Of a stretch of DNA of 55,817 bases, positions 37,475 to 47,332 are shown one piece after another. The DNA lies in NCBI GenBank assembly GCA_902362875.1, contig CABIYF010000020.1, positions 1 to 55,817 on the forward strand, in the 5' to 3' direction. Source of the stretch: Eubacteriaceae bacterium (GTDB lineage: Bacteria; Bacillota; Clostridia; Lachnospirales; Lachnospiraceae). The notes under the pieces are model-generated. The model had not been told where the DNA came from and did no database searches. It worked only from the letters and a program-made list of their open reading frames with translations. The position numbers and the translations under genes were made by a program. The number at the start of each line of letters is the position of its first letter. Position 1 is the stretch's first letter.

Positions 37475-37954
37475 TTACTTTCTCTGTACATCAATGACTC
37501 TGAAGTCGTTTACCTGATTGATTCCTTCTACGGATACAACATCCCCGATCTTCTTTCCAAGTAAAGCTCTACCGATTGGTGCTTCGTTGGAAATCTTGTT
37601 CTGAAGGATATCTGCTTCTGTAGAACCTACGATATGGTATGTTACTTCTTTTCCAAGAGTGATATCTTCTAATAATACGTGACATCCAAGGCTTATTACA
37701 CCTTTTTCGAATTTCTCATCGATAACAACAGCGTTCTTTAAGATCTGTTCGATCTCTTCGATACGTGCTTCCATATCACGCTGTTCGTCTTTGGCTGCAT
37801 CATATTCCGCGTTCTCTGATAAGTCACCCTGTTCTCTTGCTTCTTTGATCTTCTGAGCGATCTCTTTACGTCTTACGACTTTTAATTCCTGTAATTCATC
37901 TTCTAATGCTTTTAAACCGTCTGGGGTTAATATATTCTTCTTTGCCTCTGCCAT
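37475..37954 (-). CDS. greA: Transcription elongation factor GreA
   Basis: The 159-residue factor rescues backtracked RNA polymerase by promoting transcript cleavage. The coiled coil (LTPDGLKALEDELQELK...) carries the acidic tip SENAEYDAAKDEQ, and the C-terminal FKBP-like domain ends in NDFRVIDVQ. It is the first gene of greA-lysS, a common pairing in Firmicutes. Confidence 0.98.
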   Translation of the reverse strand: MAEAKKNILTPDGLKALEDELQELKVVRRKEIAQKIKEAREQGDLSENAEYDAAKDEQRDMEARIEEIEQILKNAVVIDEKFEKGVISLGCHVLLEDITLGKEVTYHIVGSTEADILQNKISNEAPIGRALLGKKIGDVVSVEGINQVNDFRVIDVQRK

Positions 37955-37990
37955 AACACTATTCCTTTCGTTCTAAATGTTAACTGATTA

Positions 37991-38020
37991 ATTATAGCTT
38001 ACCTAAGTTTCTTTTGTCAA
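37991..38020 (-). promoter_or_regulatory. greA-lysS promoter
   Basis: On the minus strand -35 TTGACA (38020-38015), 18-base spacer, -10 TATAAT (37996-37991). It lies just past the dusB stop codon. Confidence 0.87.
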
Positions 38021-38032
38021 TTGCTAATCCGT

Positions 38033-39022
38033 CTAATGATTGGCTTTGAGATAAGTTTGCAGTAATTCTTCTAAATCTTCGTATGTCTCTGTATGATTTA
38101 CCTTCTCACGAAGTTTTGCTGCCCCTGGAAAACCAAATGTATACCATGCAACATGTTTTCGCATCTCACGGACTCCGATGTATTCTCCTTTAAAGTCGAT
38201 CATCATCTGTCCATGTCTTAACATCATAGCCACAACTTCTTCTAAAGATGGACGAGCAAGTTCTTCTCCTGTCTCAAAGAAATGTAAGATCTCTTTGAAG
38301 ATCCATGGATTTCCCTTGGCTCTTCTTCCGATCATAAATCCGTCACAGCCTGTCTCTTCCTGCATTCTTAATACATCCTTGGCACATGTGATGTCACCAT
38401 TTCCAATGACTGGGATATCAACAGCTTCTTTTACCTTCTGGATGATCGACCAGTCTGCCGTTCCTGAATAATACTGTTCTCTTGTTCTTCCATGAACTGC
38501 AACAGCTGCTGCTCCATTCTCCTGTGCAACCTGTGCCATCTCTGGTGCGTTAACCAGATCATCGTTAAATCCTTTTCGGATCTTCACTGTAACCGGGATA
38601 TCAACGGCATCAACAACTGCTTTGATCACTTTTCCTGCTAATTCCGGATTCTTCATCAAGGCTGATCCATCACCGTTGTTCACGATCTTTGGAACCGGAC
38701 AGCCCATGTTGATGTCGATCATCTGAAATCTTCCATCATTTACTTTCGCTGCCATCTGTCCCATGATCTCTGGATCTGATCCAAAGATCTGGATCGCTAC
38801 TGGCATTTCTTTCGGATCGGTTGCCATCAGCGGCTCGGATTTGCGGTTTCCATAGTATAATCCTTTGGCACTTACCATCTCGGTACACATCATTCCTGCG
38901 CCCTGTTCCTTACATAACAGACGGTATGGAAGATCAGTCACTCCTGCCATCGGTGCAAGTGCTAATGGATGTTTGATTGTAATATCTCCAATAACTAAAG
39001 GTTTTAATTTATTGTTTCTCAT
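38033..39022 (-). CDS. dusB: tRNA-dihydrouridine synthase DusB
   Basis: The 329-residue flavin enzyme reduces uridines in t[45 protein letters not shown] with the catalytic cysteine, and [11 protein letters not shown] are the family motifs. Its start overlaps the end of coaX by 14 bases, so it ends the argF-birA-coaX transcript. Confidence 0.97.
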   Translation of the reverse strand: MRNNKLKPLVIGDITIKHPLALAPMAGVTDLPYRLLCKEQGAGMMCTEMVSAKGLYYGNRKSEPLMATDPKEMPVAIQIFGSDPEIMGQMAAKVNDGRFQMIDINMGCPVPKIVNNGDGSALMKNPELAGKVIKAVVDAVDIPVTVKIRKGFNDDLVNAPEMAQVAQENGAAAVAVHGRTREQYYSGTADWSIIQKVKEAVDIPVIGNGDITCAKDVLRMQEETGCDGFMIGRRAKGNPWIFKEILHFFETGEELARPSLEEVVAMMLRHGQMMIDFKGEYIGVREMRKHVAWYTFGFPGAAKLREKVNHTETYEDLEELLQTYLKANH

Positions 39023-39773
39023 AAATGATCTGTAATCCCTTCAATGTTAATGTCGAATCGTAGTAATCGATTTCATCGACTGTCTGCGCGATCATCTTTC
39101 CAAGACCTCCGGTTGCGATAACTTTCATGTTATCAAAACCTGTTTCTTCTTTCATCTTTTGTACCATATATTTTGTCTCACCGACAACTCCATAATACAA
39201 TCCTGCCTGCATACTGTCGATCGTACTATTTGCAAGGATCGTCTTAGGTTTTATGATCTCGATCTCTGGAAGTCGTGCAGCGTCTCTGTATAATACATTC
39301 GCTGAAGTACGAATTCCTGGTGCGATCACTCCTGCTAAGAATACACCATTTTCTGTGACAACATCGTATGTTGTTGCCGTTCCATAATCAATGACTAATG
39401 CCGGTCCGCCGTAAATCTCATATCCTGCGACGAGATCCACGATTCTGTCTGCACCGACTTCTCTTGGATTAAATCTTCCAAGATTGATCCCTGTCTTGAT
39501 TCCAGGTCCTACGATAATTGGTTTTACATCAAAATATTTGATCAGACCACTTGTCAGTGAATGCATGATGTTTGGCACGACTGATCCGATGATCGCTGCT
39601 TTCACTTCATGCTCATCTAAACCTTTTTCTTTTAATAAATTTGAAATCAGAATTCCGAATTCGTCGGATGTTCTTGGTAACTTTGTTGTAATACGAAATA
39701 CTTCTATAATCTCTTTTCTTTTGAAAACACCGATCGTTATGTTTGTATTTCCAACATCGAGTGCTAATAACAT
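39009..39773 (-). CDS. coaX: Type III pantothenate kinase
   Basis: The 254-residue CoaX phosphorylates pantothenate, the first step of CoA synthesis. It has the ASKHA-fold motifs [37 protein letters not shown] and the late ATGGLG. It is downstream of birA, as in many Firmicutes where biotin/CoA cofactor genes cluster. Confidence 0.97.
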   Translation of the reverse strand: MLLALDVGNTNITIGVFKRKEIIEVFRITTKLPRTSDEFGILISNLLKEKGLDEHEVKAAIIGSVVPNIMHSLTSGLIKYFDVKPIIVGPGIKTGINLGRFNPREVGADRIVDLVAGYEIYGGPALVIDYGTATTYDVVTENGVFLAGVIAPGIRTSANVLYRDAARLPEIEIIKPKTILANSTIDSMQAGLYYGVVGETKYMVQKMKEETGFDNMKVIATGGLGKMIAQTVDEIDYYDSTLTLKGLQIIYEKQ

Positions 39774-39776
39774 AAT

Positions 39777-40109
39777 TTATACCTCATCTTCCCCCAAAAG
39801 GAATATTCTATAATATAGTTCCAAGGACTCCCAGAAATCCTGTTTTTCCTGTCTTAGTTTCTTGATCATCAGTTCACTTCCGATCTCATCATAAAAGAAA
39901 TCATTCTCTTCCACATGAGTGACGAAATTCAGTTTGCCTTCTTCATCGAACTCTAATGTCAAGACTCCGCCGACTTCTGCTGTAAATAATACACATGCAA
40001 TCTGCAGTTCCTGTTTGATCTGTTCTGGTAATCCGTTAAAATCCGGATTCAGATAATATTTTTTCTCATATGCATTGGAACCGCATAATGTAACTTTATC
40101 CTGATACAT
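39777..40109 (-). CDS. DUF6145-like small protein
   Basis: A 110-residue soluble protein (MYQDKVTLCGSNAYEKKYYLNPDF..., FYDEIGSELMIKKLRQEKQDFWESLELYYRIFLLGED). I believe it matches DUF6145, known mainly in Lachnospiraceae; its function is unknown. It ends 3 bases before coaX, so is cotranscribed with it. Confidence 0.75.
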   Translation of the reverse strand: MYQDKVTLCGSNAYEKKYYLNPDFNGLPEQIKQELQIACVLFTAEVGGVLTLEFDEEGKLNFVTHVEENDFFYDEIGSELMIKKLRQEKQDFWESLELYYRIFLLGEDEV

Positions 40110-40154
40110 GTTTTTGTATTTCTCCTTGTTTCTTGTATATATTCTCGGAATCTC

Positions 40155-41135
40155 TTATACGTATCCCAAGATACCTCTTACTGATACCTCTCCGGATGAA
40201 ACTTCTGATACCTTTCCATCTTCATCCTCTACCAGTAATTCTCCACGATGATTGATCCCTTTTGATAAAAATGTTTCCTCTTTGGATCCGCGGATCACAC
40301 GGATCTTCTGTCCTGTATGTACAAGAAGTTTGTTGTATTCATCCTGTAACATACTGAGATCTTCTGTCTTTAAGAATATCTCGTAATATTTTTCAAAGCA
40401 TTCTAATACTTTTGCCGCCAGTGGTGCTCTCTTGATCTTTCTGCCTCCCTCGATCTGAAGTGATGTCGCTTTGTCACTCAAATCTTCTGGAAATTCTTCA
40501 ATATTTACATTGATGCCAAGTCCTACCACAATGTAATTGATCTCATCCATCTGAAGACTCATCTCTGTTAAGATTCCACAGATCTTCTTGCCATTTACAA
40601 TGATGTCATTCGGCCATTTGATCTTGGCATGAATTCCTGTTGTCTCACATATTGCTTCATTGACCGCTAGTGCTGTCACTAATGTAAGCATGGATGAATT
40701 CTGTGCTTCGATCTGTGGCTTTAAAAGAAAACTCATTGCAATCGCTGAACCAGCCTTAGCCATCCAGCTTCGCCCTCTTCTTCCTTTTCCCATCGTCTGT
40801 TCTTCTGTAATTGCAACAGCACCATGTTCTGCACCTGCTTCTGCCAGACGACGGATCTCAAGGTTTGTGGAATCCATTGTCTCATAACAATGAAGATCTT
40901 TTCCAAGCCATTTGGTATGAAGACAGGATGATACCTCTTCTTTTGTTAAGAGATCTGGCTCCATGACCAGTTTATATCCCTTGTTGGTCACAGAATCAAT
41001 TTCATATCCTTCTGCTCTTAATGCTTTGATATGCTTCCAGACAGCTGTTCTTGAAACTCCCAACCGCTCACAAAGCTGCTGTCCGGATACATAATCACCT
41101 GTATTCTTTAATTCTTTCAGAATCTTACTTTTCAT
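40155..41135 (-). CDS. birA: BirA, biotin-protein ligase and repressor
   Basis: Bifunctional class II enzyme of 326 residues. The N-terminal winged HTH (about 1-60: SGQQLCERLGVSRTAVWKHIKALRAEGY) can bind biotin operators; the ligase domain has the biotin/AMP loop GKGRRGRSW and KWPNDIIVNGKKICGIL; the C-terminal SH3-like domain follows. It attaches biotin to carboxylases. It sits 16 bases after argF. Confidence 0.96.
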   Translation of the reverse strand: MKSKILKELKNTGDYVSGQQLCERLGVSRTAVWKHIKALRAEGYEIDSVTNKGYKLVMEPDLLTKEEVSSCLHTKWLGKDLHCYETMDSTNLEIRRLAEAGAEHGAVAITEEQTMGKGRRGRSWMAKAGSAIAMSFLLKPQIEAQNSSMLTLVTALAVNEAICETTGIHAKIKWPNDIIVNGKKICGILTEMSLQMDEINYIVVGLGINVNIEEFPEDLSDKATSLQIEGGRKIKRAPLAAKVLECFEKYYEIFLKTEDLSMLQDEYNKLLVHTGQKIRVIRGSKEETFLSKGINHRGELLVEDEDGKVSEVSSGEVSVRGILGYV

Positions 41136-41151
41136 TGAATATTTTTATCTC

Positions 41152-42105
41152 CTAATATTCTCCTAAAGTTGCTACCATAACAGCTTTAATTGTATGCATA
41201 CGGTTTTCTGCTTCATCAAAGATCACATCTGCAAAATGTTCGAAGACATCTTCTGTGATCTCATGTCCCTTAACTGCTGGAAGACAGTGCATAACAACTG
41301 TGGAATCTTTTCCTGTCATCTCTAACATCTCTTTATTTACCTGATATGGTCTTAATAAAGCGATTCTCTCTGCTGCCTTGTCTTCTTCACCCATAGATGC
41401 CCATACATCTGTGTAAATGCAGTCTGCACCTTCTACCGCTTCTTTCACATCTTCTGTAAAACGGATCTTAGCTCCAGATTCTTTTGCATATTCTTCACAC
41501 TGTTTTACCAGTTCTTCATTTGGCCATAAGCTCTTTGGTGCTAAGCATGTGAAGTTTAATCCCATCTTGCTGCATCCGATCATTAAAGAGTTGCTCATGT
41601 TGTTTCTTCCGTCTCCGGCGAAGACAAAGTTTAATCCTTTGATCTCACCAAACTGTTCTCTTAATGTTAAGAAGTCAGCTAAAATCTGTGTTGGATGGTA
41701 ATCATCTGTTAAACCATTCCATACTGGAACTCCGCTGTATTTTGCTAATTTCTCTACATTCTCATGTAAGAATCCACGGAATTCGATTCCGTCAAACATT
41801 CTTCCAAGAACTCTTGCTGTATCTTCTACAGATTCTTTGTGACCTAACTGAATATCATCTTTTCCTAAATATTCTGGGTGTGCACCTTCATCGACACATC
41901 CGATCGTAAATGAACATCTTGTTCTTGTACTTGGTTTTTCAAATAAAAGGGCGATATTTTTTCCTTTTAAGCTGTTTCCTGTGATTCCTTTTTTCTTATC
42001 TGCTTTTAATTTTGCTGCTAAATCTAAAAAATAACCAATTTCTTCTGGTGTAAAGTCTTTTAATGTTAAGAAACTTCTTCCCTTTAAGCTTGTCTTTGCG
42101 TCCAT
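41152..42105 (-). CDS. argF: Ornithine carbamoyltransferase
   Basis: The 317-residue enzyme makes citrulline from ornithine and carbamoyl phosphate. [12 protein letters not shown] binds carbamoyl phosphate, and [13 protein letters not shown] carries the ornithine-site cysteine. The start at 42105 ([13 protein letters not shown]) has GGAGG at a good distance; the upstream in-frame extension is not conserved. Other arg genes are absent from the window, so it could serve arginine synthesis or catabolism. Confidence 0.95.
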   Translation of the reverse strand: MDAKTSLKGRSFLTLKDFTPEEIGYFLDLAAKLKADKKKGITGNSLKGKNIALLFEKPSTRTRCSFTIGCVDEGAHPEYLGKDDIQLGHKESVEDTARVLGRMFDGIEFRGFLHENVEKLAKYSGVPVWNGLTDDYHPTQILADFLTLREQFGEIKGLNFVFAGDGRNNMSNSLMIGCSKMGLNFTCLAPKSLWPNEELVKQCEEYAKESGAKIRFTEDVKEAVEGADCIYTDVWASMGEEDKAAERIALLRPYQVNKEMLEMTGKDSTVVMHCLPAVKGHEITEDVFEHFADVIFDEAENRMHTIKAVMVATLGEY

Positions 42106-42217
42106 CTTTTGTTCCTCCATTTTGTTGTATCGTGGATGTCTCTGCCCCTTCATCTATGGCAGGCATCATATAGTTGTTATTATATAGGAATGCATCTTTG
42201 AAAACAACCCGAAACCG

Positions 42218-42868
42218 CTATATTTCAAGGATTTCCTTGCATTTTTTGGCGACCATTCCACCAAGTTTTCTGTGACTTTCTCTTGTCAGGTGGCAGGCAT
42301 CGATCTCGGATGGTTTGGCATACTTTGCTGCATCCAGAAATTTGATGTTATGAAACTTCGCCCATTCCTCATAAATTGGTGCAAGTCTCTTTGAATAACT
42401 GATCCCTCTTTCAAATCCCATTTCTTCTCCACTTGGAATGTCTACAAGATTATCTCCAAGGTGTGGCGGCGACATTAAAAGAATCTTTGCAGACTGTCCA
42501 TCCTGCCTTTTCTGCGGTGTGATCGATTTGATCATCTTGATCAGGCGGTCGATTCCTTTTCCGATGTCTGTCGGTGTTGCCTGAAAACGGATCTTAAGGT
42601 CGTTGGTTCCAAGCATCAAAACTACCAGATCGATCGGTCCATGGCTGTGTAAACATGGGTCTAAATATGTTGCACCATTTCTTCCAGGTCTTAGTTCATC
42701 TTCAAAACTGGTTGTTCTGCCATTTAACCCTTCTGGGATCACGATCGCAGAATCTTTCAGCTCCTTTTGCAAAATGGTTGTCCATCGTTCTTCATACTCA
42801 TAACGGAAGCCATTTTCCGGATTATATCCGTATGTGTTGGAATCTCCATAACAAACGATTGTTTTCAT
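42218..42868 (-). CDS. SGNH/GDSL-family hydrolase
   Basis: The 216-residue protein starts KTIVCYGDSNTYGYNPE, the GDS block with nucleophile serine. VLMLGTNDLK supplies block III (GxND) and DACHLTRESHRKLG the catalytic Asp-His pair. It resembles arylesterase-like and acyl-ester hydrolases, which lack a signal peptide here, so it is probably cytoplasmic. The ATG at 42868 after AGGAGG is chosen; the frame upstream runs into a terminator hairpin. Confidence 0.92.
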   Translation of the reverse strand: MKTIVCYGDSNTYGYNPENGFRYEYEERWTTILQKELKDSAIVIPEGLNGRTTSFEDELRPGRNGATYLDPCLHSHGPIDLVVLMLGTNDLKIRFQATPTDIGKGIDRLIKMIKSITPQKRQDGQSAKILLMSPPHLGDNLVDIPSGEEMGFERGISYSKRLAPIYEEWAKFHNIKFLDAAKYAKPSEIDACHLTRESHRKLGGMVAKKCKEILEI

Positions 42869-42902
42869 CTTCTTACCTCCTGTCAATGTCAACGTGGCAA
42901 AA

Positions 42903-42929
42903 GCCGGAACACGTCTTTTGTGCTCCGGC
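42903..42929 (-). terminator. Terminator of the ktr-SPFH operon
   Basis: Stem GCCGGA-x-CAC / GTG-x-TCCGGC, followed on the minus strand by TTTT, downstream of the SPFH gene. Confidence 0.65.
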
Positions 42930-42972
42930 ATACCGCCAAGGGTTGTCATATTCCTATAAATCACAGCTGACC

Positions 42973-43953
42973 TTACTGTTCTTTTACAGTTTCCTGTACC
43001 TGTTCTTCGATCAGATCTGTAATATTTTTCTCATCGTCTTTTGCAACTTCTGTGATAGATTTTACAAGACCTGCCATTCCCTGAATCTCGGATGGGATAA
43101 TGATCTTTGTGGCTTTTCCGTCAGCTGCTTTGGCAAATGCTTCTAAGCTCTTTAACTGGATGACTGCATCATCAGCTTTGGCTGCCTTGATAGATTCAAT
43201 ACCCTGTGCATTCGCTTTCTGAATCGCACGGATCGCTTCTGCCTGACCTTCTGCTTCACGGATCGTTGCTTCTTTCTTCGCTTCCGCACGAAGGATTGCT
43301 GCTTCTTTATCACCCTCTGCCTGAAGGACCATAGATTCTTTCTGTCCTTCTGCACGTAAGATTGCGGATTTCTTCTCACCTTCTGCGATCAGGATTGCTT
43401 CTCTTCGTTCACGTTCAGCTTTCATCTGTTTCTCCATGGCATCCTGAATGGCTGCTGGTGGAATGATGTTCTTAAGTTCGACACGGTTTACTTTGATTCC
43501 CCATGGGTCTGTTGCAACGTCAAGTGTTGCTCTCATCTGTGTGTTAATCGTCTCTCTGGAAGTTAATGTCTCATCTAATTCCAGATCACCGATAACATTT
43601 CGAAGAGTTGTTGCTGTTAGGTTCTCAATCGCCATGATCGGATTCTCTACACCATAGCTGTATAATTTTGGATCTGTGATCTGAAAATATACAACGGTAT
43701 CGATCTGCATTGTAACGTTATCTTTTGTGATAACTGGCTGTGGAGGAAAATCCACTACCTGCTCTTTTAAGTTAACTTTTCTTGCGAAACGGTCAATGAA
43801 TGGAACTTTGACATGAAGTCCTACAGACCATGTTCCCTGATAAGCTCCTAATCGTTCCACAACATAGGCATGTGCCTGTGGCACGATGCGTACTGTCGAT
43901 GAAATGATCATCGCGATCAATGCTACAACAATAATAAATAAAATAATTGACAT
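42973..43953 (-). CDS. SPFH/Band 7 (stomatin-like) membrane protein
   Basis: The 326-residue protein has one N-terminal TM (about 2-20), the SPFH domain (about 25-180: VPQAHAYVVERLGAYQGTWSVGLHVKVPFIDR) and a long Ala/Glu/Lys helix rich in AEGEKKSAILRAEGQKES-type repeats, which oligomerizes. The QmcA/stomatin group scaffolds membrane microdomains. It follows an NfeD gene by 4 bases; SPFH-NfeD pairs are a known functional unit. Confidence 0.94.
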   Translation of the reverse strand: MSIILFIIVVALIAMIISSTVRIVPQAHAYVVERLGAYQGTWSVGLHVKVPFIDRFARKVNLKEQVVDFPPQPVITKDNVTMQIDTVVYFQITDPKLYSYGVENPIMAIENLTATTLRNVIGDLELDETLTSRETINTQMRATLDVATDPWGIKVNRVELKNIIPPAAIQDAMEKQMKAERERREAILIAEGEKKSAILRAEGQKESMVLQAEGDKEAAILRAEAKKEATIREAEGQAEAIRAIQKANAQGIESIKAAKADDAVIQLKSLEAFAKAADGKATKIIIPSEIQGMAGLVKSITEVAKDDEKNITDLIEEQVQETVKEQ

Positions 43954-43957
43954 ATTC

Positions 43958-44389
43958 CTATACCTCTCTTTCTACAATCAGTTTCACACCCTGAATCTCT
44001 TTGACAACAACCTCGCATCCTGCTGGAATGATTTCTCCAGCCTCAGCACTTCTTGCTGTCCAATCCTGGCCATTTAACTGAACATGTCCTTTACTTTCCA
44101 TGTTATTGATAGTTTCTTTTACAAATGCTGTCTGCCCGATCAGCGCATCGGTATTCGTCTTTTGTACACGATTGTTTAAATATCTTTTTGCAACTGGTCT
44201 TGTCAATGCAAACAACAAACATGTTACAACAATAAATGATAACATCTGTACAAGAAACGGTGCTCCAAATAATGCTGCGATCGCTGCAACGACTGCACCA
44301 CCTGCAAACCAGATACTTGTAAGTCCTAATGTCAGGATCTCAACAAGTAAAAATACGGCTGACGCGATCAGCCAATAAACTGCATACAT
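43958..44389 (-). CDS. NfeD-like membrane protein
   Basis: The 143 residues have TM segments at about 5-22, 27-45 and 48-66, then a soluble OB-fold domain (about 85-143: GQTAFVKETINNMESKGHVQLNGQDWTARS). It is the short NfeD form, paired with the SPFH protein downstream. The start codon abuts the rRNA methyltransferase stop. Confidence 0.92.
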   Translation of the reverse strand: MYAVYWLIASAVFLLVEILTLGLTSIWFAGGAVVAAIAALFGAPFLVQMLSFIVVTCLLFALTRPVAKRYLNNRVQKTNTDALIGQTAFVKETINNMESKGHVQLNGQDWTARSAEAGEIIPAGCEVVVKEIQGVKLIVEREV

Positions 44390-45163
44390 CTAATCCACCC
44401 CCTGTCGCTGGCGTCTTGCCTCATAAACCAAGAGACCAGATGCCATAGCTGCATTTAATGATTCTACCTTGCCGCACATCGGAATCTTGATCTTCTCCTG
44501 TGCTCTGTCTGTCAGTTCATCTGTTAATCCATTTCCTTCATTACCTATCAAAAATGCGGTTCCTGACGTATACGATTCTCTCGTATAATCTGTGCCATTT
44601 AGATGGGCTGCATACGTCGTGATCTTCCTGTCTTTCATCATCTGTGTAACTTCAAAAAGATCATCTACATAGACAAATGGAACTCTGAAGATCGATCCCA
44701 TTGTAGAGCGTGTTACTTTTGGATTATAAATATCTACTGTTTCACGGCTCATAATGATTCCATTGATTCCGGCTCCTTCTCCCGTACGAAGGATCGTACC
44801 AAGATTCCCCGGGTCTTGCAGATTCTCAAGAACCAGCAATAATGGATTCTCCTGCTGCAACAGATCTTCAAGCGAATATTCGAGCATTCGGACAAGAGCT
44901 AACACTCCCTGCGGTGTCATCGTGTCTGAAATCTCTTTCATTACCTGATCTGAAACCAGCTCGACTTCCATACCTTCAAAAACAGCCTGATGTTCCTTAT
45001 AAAAATCTTCTGACGCATATACTTTGTATAGATATTGTTCTGGAATCTCCGTAAACATACGGATTCCTTCCACAATAAATAACTGCTGTTTTCTTCGTTC
45101 TCTTGCATTCTTCTTTAATTTCATGATCTGCTTGATCTGTTTATTCTGAATGGTTGTGATCAT
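44390..45163 (-). CDS. SpoU/TrmH-family RNA 2'-O-methyltransferase
   Basis: 257 residues with an N-terminal substrate-binding domain and a SPOUT knot: NLQDPGNLGTILRTGEGAGI, LIGNEGNGL and IPMCGKVESLNAAMASGLLVYE are motifs 1-3. Likely methylates 23S rRNA or tRNA; the exact target is not set by sequence. The ATG at 45163 is 11 bases after GGAGG. Confidence 0.92.
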   Translation of the reverse strand: MITTIQNKQIKQIMKLKKNARERRKQQLFIVEGIRMFTEIPEQYLYKVYASEDFYKEHQAVFEGMEVELVSDQVMKEISDTMTPQGVLALVRMLEYSLEDLLQQENPLLLVLENLQDPGNLGTILRTGEGAGINGIIMSRETVDIYNPKVTRSTMGSIFRVPFVYVDDLFEVTQMMKDRKITTYAAHLNGTDYTRESYTSGTAFLIGNEGNGLTDELTDRAQEKIKIPMCGKVESLNAAMASGLLVYEARRQRQGVD

Positions 45164-45182
45164 TTTTCTATACACCTCCCAT

Positions 45183-45830
45183 CTATTTTCTTAATCTTAC
45201 CAGATCTCGTTTCTTGCCGATCAGTACAAGATTATCCTGTTCACTGATCGGCTGTGTTGGATCTGGTGCCCCGTCAACGCCTGTATTTCCTTCAATTGCA
45301 ATAACGTTGGCATTATATTTTCCACGGAAATTAATATCTGCTAATGATTTGTTGATCCATTCTTTTCTTGCTGGTACTTTCACGATACTTGTATCTGCTG
45401 AAAGATCAAACAGATCTGTCATGCTTCCACCAAGAAGATTATTGGCGATCCTTGCGCCCATCTCTTCTTCTGGATAGACAACTTCATCTGCTCCTACCCG
45501 CTTTAAAATCTCTCCTTTTAAAGCTCCATCTGCCTTTGCCAGAACATATGGAACCCCGATCTCTTTTACGATCATCAGTGCCATAACACTGGCATCAAGA
45601 TGTTCTGCCGTTGCGATCACAACAGCATCCATTCCTTCCAGTCCAATGTTATTCATCATATCTTTGTCTGCTACATCCACACAAACTGCACAAGTCACTT
45701 CATCTGCAATCTCTCTGACAAGATCTTCACTCTTATCGACTGCCAGCACTTCTGCTCCACCCTGGGTCAATGCTCTTGCCACACTTCTTCCAAACTTCCC
45801 AAGTCCTAAAACTGCAACTGATTTCTTCAT
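45183..45830 (-). CDS. ktrA: KtrA/TrkA potassium channel regulatory subunit
   Basis: The 215-residue RCK protein has the NAD(H)/ATP Rossmann site VAVLGLGKFGRSVA followed by acidic AVDKSEDLV, and a C-terminal RCK_C domain (about 135-215) that in relatives binds c-di-AMP. It gates the KtrB channel encoded just upstream. The ATG at 45830 has GGAGG upstream. Confidence 0.95.
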   Translation of the reverse strand: MKKSVAVLGLGKFGRSVARALTQGGAEVLAVDKSEDLVREIADEVTCAVCVDVADKDMMNNIGLEGMDAVVIATAEHLDASVMALMIVKEIGVPYVLAKADGALKGEILKRVGADEVVYPEEEMGARIANNLLGGSMTDLFDLSADTSIVKVPARKEWINKSLADINFRGKYNANVIAIEGNTGVDGAPDPTQPISEQDNLVLIGKKRDLVRLRK

Positions 45831-45861
45831 TCTATTCCTCCGCTGCGTCATAATATTCTAT

Positions 45862-47214
45862 CTATAAGATCAGATCCTGTTCCGGATACACGACCTTCTT
45901 TTTCTTATTCTTCTGTGAAAAACCGATTGCCATGGAGATCGGTCCCACTCGTCCAAGATACATGGTAATGATGATAATCACTTTCCCTGCAATTGTCAAA
46001 TTTGGTGTCAGACCTTTGGTAAGTCCAACGGTTGCAAGTGCAGAAACACATTCATAACAAGATTCTATAAAACTTCCATGATCAAAGACTAATAACAATA
46101 ATACAGATGTCATCAAAACGATCAGATTGATCACAATGATCGCAAGTGCTTTCGGTACCAGACCTTTTGGAACACTTCTCTTAAACAGGCTGATAGATTC
46201 CTCCTGTTTTGCAACAGATACCACACAAAATACTAGAATTGCAAATGTTACTGTCTTAACACCACCTGCGGTACCTGCCGGTGATCCTCCTATGATCATC
46301 ATAAACATGGATACAAGAGAAGATGCATCTGTCAATGCTCCTTGTGCTACTGTCTCAAATCCAGCGGTACGTGTTGTCACTGACTGAAACAGTGATGCCA
46401 TAATTTTGCCTGGCAGAGAAAGATCTTTCATTGTGGCTGGATTATTATATTCAAACAGGAAGATTAAGATTGTTCCAAACATAATCAGAAAAAATGAAAC
46501 CGATAAAACGATCTTTGTCTGGAATCTTAATTGCTTGATCACTCTTTTTACTGGAATTTTGTCTTTTAATATCTTTTTTAAACTTTGCCACAGGTCTTTC
46601 CATACGATAAAACCAAGCCCTCCCAAAATGATCAATGCCATCGTTGTAAAATTCATCACTGGATTTGTCACATAGCTTCTTAAACTGTCTTCTCTTACAA
46701 TATCCATTCCTGCATTGCAAAATGCTGATACTGAATTAAATACTGCTGCCCAGATTCCATAACCCCATCCAAATTCCGGTACAAACTGTGTTGCATAAAA
46801 AACTGCTCCTGTACTTTCTATGATCGTTGTTCCAAGCAGGATTTTCTTCACCAGCGAGACAAGCCCCGTCATGGTATTAAGTCCCAGGGATTCCTGAATC
46901 AGAATCCGATTGCCAAGTGTAATTCTTCTTCCAAGCACAAAAAACATCCCTGTCGTGATCGTTACAACTCCTAGTCCCCCGATCTGTACGAGAACCAGAA
47001 TCACAGCCTGTCCGAAAATACTCCAGTGTGTCATCGTTGTTTCAACGATCAGACCCGTAACGCAAACCGATGTTGTTGCCGTAAATAAAGAGTCAATATA
47101 TGGCGTTGCATGACCATTTGCTGCTGCAATCGGCAGTGACAAAAGGATCGAACCTGCAAATATGGTAATTAAAAATCCAAGTAATATGACCTGTACCGGC
47201 CTCAACTCTTTCAT
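45862..47214 (-). CDS. ktrB: KtrB/TrkH potassium uptake channel
   Basis: The 450-residue membrane subunit has four M1-P-M2 repeats; filter-loop segments such as TATTSVCVTGL, VSAFCNAGMD, VTTRTAGF and VSALATVGLTKGL are visible. It transports K+ (with Na+) and is controlled by KtrA. It is the first gene of the ktrB-ktrA-methyltransferase-nfeD-SPFH run. Confidence 0.96.
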   Translation of the reverse strand: MKELRPVQVILLGFLITIFAGSILLSLPIAAANGHATPYIDSLFTATTSVCVTGLIVETTMTHWSIFGQAVILVLVQIGGLGVVTITTGMFFVLGRRITLGNRILIQESLGLNTMTGLVSLVKKILLGTTIIESTGAVFYATQFVPEFGWGYGIWAAVFNSVSAFCNAGMDIVREDSLRSYVTNPVMNFTTMALIILGGLGFIVWKDLWQSLKKILKDKIPVKRVIKQLRFQTKIVLSVSFFLIMFGTILIFLFEYNNPATMKDLSLPGKIMASLFQSVTTRTAGFETVAQGALTDASSLVSMFMMIIGGSPAGTAGGVKTVTFAILVFCVVSVAKQEESISLFKRSVPKGLVPKALAIIVINLIVLMTSVLLLLVFDHGSFIESCYECVSALATVGLTKGLTPNLTIAGKVIIIITMYLGRVGPISMAIGFSQKNKKKKVVYPEQDLIL

Positions 47215-47287
47215 AAATCAATACTCCTGTCATCCTTATATTAAGATAATTTCCAAAGAAATCTCCAAATATTTATAGAGAAAAAAT

Positions 47288-47317
47288 AGAGCAATCCTAG
47301 ATAAACAGGATTGCTCT
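47288..47317 (-). terminator. Terminator after dnaE-pfkA
   Basis: Perfect 11-bp stem AGAGCAATCCT / AGGATTGCTCT with an eight-base loop and, on the minus strand, a run of T residues. Confidence 0.9.
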
Positions 47318-47332
47318 AAGATTAAGTTCTAT